From Candidatus Aenigmatarchaeota archaeon (GTDB taxonomy: Archaea > Aenigmatarchaeota > Aenigmatarchaeia > QMZP01): a DNA stretch of 44,773 nt. The position numbers were made by a program, and so were the translations under genes. The stretch spans positions 1 through 44,773 of the forward strand of contig JADHWJ010000008.1 in assembly GCA_016783545.1 (NCBI GenBank), written 5' to 3'. Below the pieces are notes generated by a model, which was given only the letters and a program-made list of their open reading frames with translations, ran no database searches and had not been told where the DNA came from. Shown in pieces: positions 23,706 to 31,400 of this stretch (positions are counted from its first letter, which is position 1; each line of letters begins with the position of its first letter).

Positions 23706-23729
23706 TATAACAGCGTTATATTACTTTAA
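23706..23729 (+). repeat. 24-bp direct repeat, right copy
   Basis: Identical to 22669-22692, spaced 1037 bp, upstream of the MNT gene. Read leftward it contains a copy of the end of the HEPN gene (last codons and TAA), as expected if the module was duplicated or integrated at that site. Confidence 0.75.
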
Positions 23730-23785
23730 AAGTATACCGAATTGTTCGGTAAGAGTCTTTCGATTCTCTTTCTAGGAGTCATGCC

Positions 23786-23985
23786 ATGTCTACGCCAGAA
23801 AATCTTAAGAATCTCTTTGCCGAACTGGAGACTCAGAAGACGACGACAGAGTAATTCCCATAAGCAAGAAGGATCTCGAAGCTATGGGGAAGCATGTCAC
23901 CGATCCGCTGAGCCGAAGCCGGATCCAGAACATTCTGGTGAAGGCATTGTATTGTCAAGTTAGAGGGATTAATGTTTTATTATAA
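23786..23985 (+). pseudogene. Small GC-rich gene with a frameshift, island 3
   Basis: TAGGAGT precedes ATG 23786. The first frame gives MSTPENLKNLFAELETQ and stops at 23854. From about 23845 a second frame continues coherently (DDDRVIPISKKDLEAM, GKHVTDPLSRSRIQNIL) to a stop at 23985. The two pieces join by one indel near the repeat GACGACGACAGA and together give a protein of about 65 residues of bacterial character. The DNA is GC-rich compared with both sides. Function unknown. Confidence 0.4.
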
Positions 23986-23989
23986 TTAA

Positions 23990-25525
23990 CTATCCACTTT
24001 CCATTTCCTCTATCTCTGCAAGCTCTTCGTCACTTTCCATTGGTTCCTCGAACATTGAGAAGAAGTTGCCCATTGGTTCCCATATTAATGCAAAGAAGTT
24101 ACCAAGAATATTTGTTTCTTTATTTTCTTGGAGAATGCCACCACTTTCAGTAACAAAACCTTTCAGTTCTATATTGTCCAGATACATACTCCCTCTTACA
24201 AGAAATGAATGTAAACTTAGATACTCATTATCTGGTTCAAGTCTTTTCAAATCAGCAGCCATATCTCTTTCTATCGTATGCCACTGACCATTTTTTGTCT
24301 CTACGCCTATACCGAATTTAAGATATGTCGGATTTGTATGTATCTCTGCATAGTCTGTACTCAGTGGCTTATAAGTAAGGTATCTGAGACCTTCTTTTGT
24401 CCGGATTCTGACATAAATAATGAATGGTTTTCCAGAAAATGCATTCATTTCCCAAGATATTTTGGGCGTGTTATAAGTTTCTGGGAAGGGTATGCCGCCA
24501 AGTGATGTTAATCTGAAACCTGTTTGTGCTGGTTGCTCTTTATTTATACTCCATATTTTCAAATAATTATTATCTCCACCCCAAATACTTGGAGCTTTTT
24601 CATCAAACATTATTGTTAAAAATCCTCTGGGGTTATTGTCATAGATTTCGAAAGCAGTGTTTAAAGGCGATTCAAAATCTTCAACAACTATCTCTTTTAG
24701 AAATTCTTTTTTTGTGTAAAGTCCTGTATGTTGTAGGTCATGCTGGAACATCGGCCAGTCCATTGTTGATTCATCATAATTTTTATTTAAATCCCATATG
24801 TATACATAACTATCTTGTGAACCAGCTACAAGCTCTATAGTTCCATCGTTCTCAAGATCACAGACAGCAACCCCTGAAGTATGACCCAAATTTTCGGGTT
24901 TCATATTTTTTGGGAAGCCATTAATTATATTACCGTTATAATCAAATGCAAACACCTTTCCTAGTTCAGAATCCGCAGTAACAATATCGGGAAAACCATC
25001 TTCATTCAAATCAGCTATTATAATTGAAAAGAATTTTGCACCGGATATATCAATTTCCCAGCTAGTTGTTTGTGAATCAATTATATTATATACAGTTATA
25101 CCTCCTGATCTACCAACAACTATTTCAAGAACACCATCTTCAAAGAAAGCTTCCTGGTTTCTTCTAATGTTTCTTCTTCTGCTTCTGTTTTCTTTTCTAA
25201 GATCATCTCTTGTTATTAAGCACTGTGCACAGTCTATTCCATAACAATCAAAGAAACGCTCATCATAGAGTCTCATTAGATGTGGCTGGCCTAGTGCAGA
25301 AAGCCTTGCCTTTGCATAATCATCTTCAGGTATCTCTGAAAGGCCAGTTAAACTAGCCTGCATTGCTATTGCACCAGAACTGACAATAAGAACTTCATTA
25401 TCTTTCATTAATTCAGAAATCTCATAGACAAACCCATCCATCTGTTTTTCAATGAAATCATAACCATTTCTTATTCTACTGAAAAAATAACCGCTTCCTA
25501 CCTTAACCAATAGCCTGTGAGCCAT
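23990..25525 (-). CDS. Chimera: glutamate 5-kinase N-part and FG-GAP C-part
   Basis: 511 residues in one open frame. Residues 1 to about 130 are the amino-acid-kinase domain of glutamate 5-kinase (ProB): LVKVGSG, VLIVSSGAIAM, ARLSALGQPHLMRLYDERFF, QCLITRDDL, RRNIRRNQEAFFEDGV. At EDGVLEIV, where ProB should continue with PIVNENDTV, it changes to FG-GAP/VCBS repeats (ADLNEDGFPDIVTADSELGK, CDLENDGTIELVAGSQDSYV), then a beta-sandwich of carbohydrate-binding type and an acidic tail. FG-GAP proteins are normally exported, yet there is no signal peptide, and the kinase lacks half its fold. Probably a deletion fusion or an assembly join near 25135; a working enzyme is unlikely. Confidence 0.75.
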   Translation of the reverse strand: MAHRLLVKVGSGYFFSRIRNGYDFIEKQMDGFVYEISELMKDNEVLIVSSGAIAMQASLTGLSEIPEDDYAKARLSALGQPHLMRLYDERFFDCYGIDCAQCLITRDDLRKENRSRRRNIRRNQEAFFEDGVLEIVVGRSGGITVYNIIDSQTTSWEIDISGAKFFSIIIADLNEDGFPDIVTADSELGKVFAFDYNGNIINGFPKNMKPENLGHTSGVAVCDLENDGTIELVAGSQDSYVYIWDLNKNYDESTMDWPMFQHDLQHTGLYTKKEFLKEIVVEDFESPLNTAFEIYDNNPRGFLTIMFDEKAPSIWGGDNNYLKIWSINKEQPAQTGFRLTSLGGIPFPETYNTPKISWEMNAFSGKPFIIYVRIRTKEGLRYLTYKPLSTDYAEIHTNPTYLKFGIGVETKNGQWHTIERDMAADLKRLEPDNEYLSLHSFLVRGSMYLDNIELKGFVTESGGILQENKETNILGNFFALIWEPMGNFFSMFEEPMESDEELAEIEEMESG

Positions 25526-25625
25526 AAAATGAATTGGTTGTTCTATTTAAAAATACAAAATATAGTTTGCGATATAAATTTTCCTTTTGGTTATGTCTAT
25601 TTATTTTTTAACATCAATTAATCTT

Positions 25626-27314
25626 ATGCCAAGCTCTGAAAAGTTTAAAGAGATTTCTAAGAAAGTTAGTGGAGAGAAATACAACAATGTACCAAAAGGT
25701 TACGAGATTGGAAAAACCAAATATGTTATCATAACAGGTTCTGTGATGTCAGGTGTTGGAAAGGGTAGTTTTTCATCATCAATAGGCAATCTTTTGAAAA
25801 TGTTTCATGGTCTGAAAATCTCTCCAGTGAAGTATGACGGTTATTTGAATCAAGACGCAGGTACATTAAATCCATTCAGGCATGGAGAAGTTTTTGTTCT
25901 TGATGACGGAACAGAATGTGATTTAGATCTAGGAACATATGAAAGAATGCTTAATCAGAACCTTTTGAAAGATAATTATCTTACAGCAGGAAAGCTATTC
26001 AAGACTATTATAGATAAGGAAAGGGCAGGTGACTATCTTGGAAGGGATGTTCAATTTATTCCCCATGTAACAGGTGAGATAAAGGCATTTGTAAGGAACC
26101 TTGCAGTAAAAGCAAATGCTGACATAGTTTTAATTGAAGTTGGTGGAACAATTGGTGATTTAGAGAATTCATATTTCATAGAAGCTATGAGAGAGCTTGC
26201 ATACGAGGAAGGTAGGGATAACATATGTTTCGTAAATGTTTCTTACATTATACAACCAAAATCACTTGGAGAGCAGAAAAGCAAGCCTGCACAAGTTGGG
26301 ATGAAACTTCTAATGGGACTTGGAATACAGCCAGATGTAATAGTATGCAGAAGCGAAAAACCCTTACAACAGAATGTTATTGATAAGCTTAGTATGTTTT
26401 CAAATGTGCCTGCAAAAAGAATTGTTAAATGTTCTGACCTTAGTAACATATATAATCTACCTCTTTTCTTAAAAGAATCGAAAATAGATGAAACAATATT
26501 GGATATATTGAAAATTGAGAGTAAAGGGGAGACAAAAGAAGCCAGAGAATGGAAATCTTTTGCAGAAAGGATTGAGAATAGTAAAAAAGATATTACTATC
26601 GGCATAACAGGAAAATATACAAATGTTCATGATTCTTATATGTCAATTCTCAAGGCATTGGAACACACAGCTCCATATTATAATACAAAAGTGGAGGTTG
26701 AATGGATTGAAACAACAGACATAACAAAAGATAATGTTTCTGATAGATTAAAGGGTTTGAATGGTATAATTGTTCCTGGTGGGTTCGGAGCAAGAGGGAC
26801 AGAAGGTAAGATAGAGTGCATCCGGTATGCAAGAGAGAATGATATTCCTTTCTTAGGTCTTTGTTATGGTTTTCAGATGGCTACCATAGAGTTTGCAAGA
26901 AATGTCTGTGGTTTGCCAAACGCAAACTCAACAGAGATAGAACCTGAAACAAAAGAACCTGTTATTTGCATACTACCCGAACAGGAAGAGATAGAAGGCC
27001 TTGGCGGAACAATGAGATTAGGTGGAATAGATCTTTCTGTTAAAAAGGATACAAAGGCTTTTGAACTCTATGGAAAAGAAAACATAAAGATGAGATTTCG
27101 TCACAGATTCAATGTCAATACAAAATACATAGATATTTTAGAGGAAAATGGTTTAGTTTTTTCTGGTTATGCACCAAAGAAAAGAATAATGCAGATATTA
27201 GAACTTCCTGATAAGAAATTCTTCATGGCCAGCCAATATCATCCGGAATTTACATCAAAGCCATTAGAACCCAACCCTATGTTTAGAGGGTTTATTGAAG
27301 CTTGTTTAGATTAG
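25626..27314 (+). CDS. pyrG: CTP synthase
   Basis: About 562 residues from ATG 25626; an ATG at 25593 or TTG at 25587 would add 11-13 residues. It makes CTP from UTP, ATP and glutamine. The synthetase half has the P-loop TGSVMSGVGKG (a variant of TGGVVSSLGKG), KYDGYLNQDAGTLNPFRHGE, DLDLGTYERM and EVGGTIGDLE. The glutaminase half (from about residue 280) has GGFGARG, the nucleophile Cys in PFLGLCYGFQM, and QYHPEF with the catalytic His/Glu. Several otherwise near-invariant residues in the N-terminal half differ, so it is a divergent but apparently complete enzyme. Confidence 0.95.
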   Translation: MPSSEKFKEISKKVSGEKYNNVPKGYEIGKTKYVIITGSVMSGVGKGSFSSSIGNLLKMFHGLKISPVKYDGYLNQDAGTLNPFRHGEVFVLDDGTECDLDLGTYERMLNQNLLKDNYLTAGKLFKTIIDKERAGDYLGRDVQFIPHVTGEIKAFVRNLAVKANADIVLIEVGGTIGDLENSYFIEAMRELAYEEGRDNICFVNVSYIIQPKSLGEQKSKPAQVGMKLLMGLGIQPDVIVCRSEKPLQQNVIDKLSMFSNVPAKRIVKCSDLSNIYNLPLFLKESKIDETILDILKIESKGETKEAREWKSFAERIENSKKDITIGITGKYTNVHDSYMSILKALEHTAPYYNTKVEVEWIETTDITKDNVSDRLKGLNGIIVPGGFGARGTEGKIECIRYARENDIPFLGLCYGFQMATIEFARNVCGLPNANSTEIEPETKEPVICILPEQEEIEGLGGTMRLGGIDLSVKKDTKAFELYGKENIKMRFRHRFNVNTKYIDILEENGLVFSGYAPKKRIMQILELPDKKFFMASQYHPEFTSKPLEPNPMFRGFIEACLD

Positions 27315-27319
27315 ACTCT

Positions 27320-28441
27320 CTATAAATCTAGAGTAACAGGTATTTTAGGTTTTTGTATGGCTGGTGCAACTCTCAATAATTCATATTCCTGATCTCTTTG
27401 AAGTTCAGGCCATCTTCCACAAACTTCATCATGATTTTCTAAAGTTTCTAAATATCTTTCAGCAAACTCCCATGGCATCATATTCCCAGGAAAATGTAAA
27501 TGAAATGATGCCCCAGAATCAATGAGAACAGCATTTCTCCTATCAAAACCAAATCTTGGATCTCTTTGCAGTTCTTCCATTACTTTTATAGCTTCTTCAG
27601 GATCACTACACCTGAAATCTATCATTGGTGCATGAAGATTGAATTTCCATCTATCTGACCAATCAGTTTGATATTCCTGTTCTGGATGAAGCCTTCTAGA
27701 TGAAACTCCCATTGTTATATCAGGTTCCATTTTAAAGAAAATTTCACCGAGTTTTTCTCTATTAACTCTGCCTTGAAAAACAGGAACTTCATGTTTACTT
27801 ACAAAATTATTTCTGAAATGTCCATATCTTATTTCATCTGCTGTTAAACCAACTGAGCTTCTGTTTATTCTGTCACCTGGTGGATCATATACAACTATTT
27901 CACAGGAAGTAGCATCATAAATACTTTCTCTTCCTCCTAGAATGGCATCCACATTATCAACTACTTGTTCAAAAATCTGTTCTGTTCTAAAATGATCTGT
28001 TTCTTCAATGGCAACATGAAAAGGTTTTGGTTCAAGAACTCTGGTTTTACATGAATTGGATAGTCTACGTTTGCATCTTTTCTCAGCTATTCTATATCCC
28101 ATTCTACTCAGTCTTGTTAAAAAACCATTCTCAGCTCTATCAAGTGTTCTACTATCCCCTAAAACAGCAACACCTAAACTTGGATATACAGTAGCCATTC
28201 TTTGATTAAAATATTTTTTTGGTTCAGTTCCCCTTTCAACGGCTAAGCCAAACTTATCATCAACAGGATATACTAAATATCTATGACGAGTTGTTTCCTT
28301 TCTCCAGTCTTCTCCTTCTGGCTGCCAGTACCCTGTACTTTGCCAATAAGAAAAAGCATTCCTGAGTAATTTAGTATGATATTCTATTTCTTCTTTTCTC
28401 AATGGCTGTTTTAGATTAGGAGTCTGATGTCTATATCCCAT
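27320..28441 (-). CDS. Unknown protein with primase-like (AEP-like) motif order
   Basis: 373 residues, basic, soluble. No confident family. The C-terminal 110 residues show three segments in the order seen in archaeo-eukaryotic primases: an acidic strand APMIDFRCSDPEEAI (271-285), SGASFHLHF (309-317, like the sxHxxF motif), and LLRVAPAIQKPKIP (355-368, like the hR.pgS..K motif). The N-terminal half resembles nothing I recognise. It lies between pyrG and the MCM helicase gene on the MCM strand, 55 nt downstream of MCM in transcription order. A role in replication is a hypothesis. Confidence 0.45.
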   Translation of the reverse strand: MGYRHQTPNLKQPLRKEEIEYHTKLLRNAFSYWQSTGYWQPEGEDWRKETTRHRYLVYPVDDKFGLAVERGTEPKKYFNQRMATVYPSLGVAVLGDSRTLDRAENGFLTRLSRMGYRIAEKRCKRRLSNSCKTRVLEPKPFHVAIEETDHFRTEQIFEQVVDNVDAILGGRESIYDATSCEIVVYDPPGDRINRSSVGLTADEIRYGHFRNNFVSKHEVPVFQGRVNREKLGEIFFKMEPDITMGVSSRRLHPEQEYQTDWSDRWKFNLHAPMIDFRCSDPEEAIKVMEELQRDPRFGFDRRNAVLIDSGASFHLHFPGNMMPWEFAERYLETLENHDEVCGRWPELQRDQEYELLRVAPAIQKPKIPVTLDL

Positions 28442-28496
28442 ACAAATAAATTAATAATAAAAAATAAATACTCAAAATATTCACTCATATTATATT

Positions 28497-31400
28497 CTAA
28501 ACTTTCTGAACATACCCTGCACTTGGCTCAAATAACATGCCCTCTTTCTTTAGCTTGTCTACAACATCGTCCACTTCTTCAACACCTTCTTTCTTTGCAG
28601 CTGTTATTATCTCTCCAATAGGAACCTCTTTCTTCTTCTCAGAAAGCTTGTTTATTATATCCATTACAATTCTTATCTTTGACCTCTCACTTGATGCCAC
28701 ACCACCTTCTGCTAAATCAATATCTATCTTACCTGTTGCAGGATCGAATCCTAGTTGTTGCAATGAATATGTCATTAGCTTTATGGCCCTTTTAGCGTCT
28801 TCTTTTCTCACAACATCTGACAGCTGAATTTTAGCGCTTGCCTCTGCAAGCCTTATCATTGCCTCAAACTGTCTTAGTGTTATTGGTACAGGCGAACCTT
28901 CCTGTTCTGCCCTCTTCCTTGAGTCTATGTAGAATTTCTTCAGAATATTTCCCACTTCTACTGTGAGTTCTGGCTTGCAGTGCTCCTTTGAATATGCTAT
29001 ATATCTTCTTAAGAAATCAGTTTCCAGAACTGGTTTCGCACCCTCATAATTTTCATCCTGTCTCGCTCTCAACATGTGTTCAACAACAAGCTTGTCTTTT
29101 GCGGAATTTGGAAGGTCTTTTAATATGAACTTTAAATCAAAACGAGAAAGAAGTGTTGGAACTATTGTAATCTGCTGCATTATAGAAAGCATTGGATCAA
29201 ATCTGCTGAATTTTGGGTTTCCGCCTGCAAGCACTGATGTTTCAGCAGGAAGTGTTGCTACTATGGACGCCTTGGCGATACTCACTGAGCCCTGTTCCAA
29301 CGCTTCGTGCATGGCAACAGAGTCTTCTGGTGCCATTTTTTCAAACTCATCTATTGAAAGGATGCCTTTGTTTGCCAGGACAATCGCACCTGCTTCCAGT
29401 ACCCACCCGCCCATAAATTCTTCATCTTTTGTGACCGTGGCGGTATTATGTATTACCATACCATTACATACAAAACTATGTTCGTCTTCAACCGTAACAT
29501 CATATACATAGTCATGATCTTTATTTTGGAAAGTTTCAACTTTTTTGATTTTTTCCCACACAATGTCAGAGTTTGCAAGTTTTTCCAAATGCTTTAGTGT
29601 TTTGTTAGAGCCGTTTATTTTCATTTTATTGACTAGCCATTTTAACTTGTTTTTTGATATTTGTGTTCTCCCCTCTTCATAATGATAATTCTTATAGCCA
29701 AATATATCGCTTGAAGATAAACCAATATCATTTCTTGCTTTCTTTATAAGATGACCTATATTAGGTATAATATCAAAATTTGTATGTTCGTTTTTTGTTT
29801 TTGAAATTATTTTCTCCAAAATTATCTGTTTTCTTGGTAATTTGAACCCAATATTTTTATGGAATTTTTTGAAGTTCCCAAGTCCTCTGATTTCCAAAGT
29901 CCATTTATAACCAGATACAACCTCCCTACCTCTTATTTTAGATTTTGTAGGGTTTCTTTTTCTGACAAAAGATATTATGCCAAATTTTAGCATCAGTAGT
30001 TGTATTCCTTTAATAAACATTTCACTTGCAGAATCCAGCTCTATCAAATTAGATCCGCCACTTCTCATCATAACCGAACCGTCTGTATCGAATACGCCTC
30101 GTATATAAGAGCCTAACAATTCATTAGGCAATAAAGATAGATTTCTGTTAATATGTATTCTTTTTGATTTTTTTCCAGTGGGTATTCCAAAATCATTCAA
30201 TATAGCACCAATTATTTTTGAAGAGAATCTATAATATTGTATCCTATTCCATTGTTTTCTATATTTTGGCACGAAACCCAATTGATTTGCACATATTTTC
30301 TTATATTCGTCCATTAACCACACGTCATTATTTGTGAATTTTATATCAGAGCCACCATAAGGGGTTTTTGTTATATTTCCATCACCTGCAACAAGACCCA
30401 TAATATATGCAAATTCTTTATTGAGTTTTTTCGGTATTTCTATCTTATGACCATTATATTGCGAGAGTATTAATTTGGATGGCAGGGTGCTGTAAAAATC
30501 AGTATCTGTATCTTCACATAGCATCCTAAGAGCTTTCAGGCTTGGTTTGCCACAATTAGTAACATCTCTCCACAGATGATAAATTTGATTTTCACTTATA
30601 TCATGACTTCTTGTATATTCCCTTAACGTGGTTTTTTCTTTTATTTTTTCCACAGTATTGTTTACGATATTCGCTGCGTTTAAAATCTTTGCAGATTCAT
30701 CTATGTATTCCGTTAGATTAACATTCCTCTTATTTGATGGCAATAAAACTCTTGAACATGCTATATAATCATTCCCTGTCAGCTTGCTTGCCCTTTTCCA
30801 TATAAGTTCTCCTTTGTTTATTACCAGAATTGGGTTATCAGGCGTAACTATAATATCCTTTCCTGTTTTTGATATGATTTTCGTTAATTTAGTAGGTGCT
30901 TTCAATTTCCAGAACTTTGTTATTTTTTTAGGTTCTATTTTCATTTTATTTTTGTTAAAAGATACTATACGTCCTGATTGTTTTTCTGAAACAAAAACAC
31001 CTGGTCGTACCTCTTTACAATTATGTTTTATTTCATCTTCAACTACATCGCCTATTTTGGCAAAGCCTCCGTCTGATTTTTGTATGATACTATCATATGT
31101 TGTGCAAAGCCCAGCAGTGCTTACTCCCTTACCAGAAACATACTTTCCTCTTGGAACAATTGTTGGTGCGAGCTTAAGGAGCTGGGAATTATGAACAAAT
31201 ATCTGATTTGCTATAAAATTATGCACTTCTGGAATTTGCAAATCATACACCCATTTCTCATTTGACTTTATTTTTTCTATATTTTTTACCCTATCCCAGA
31301 AAATATCACTTCTATTCAATCCTATCAGAGATTCTATCTTTTCACTCAGTTTCTTATCTTCTATTTTCATTTCTTTTATTTTTTCTTCTATGTTTCTCAC

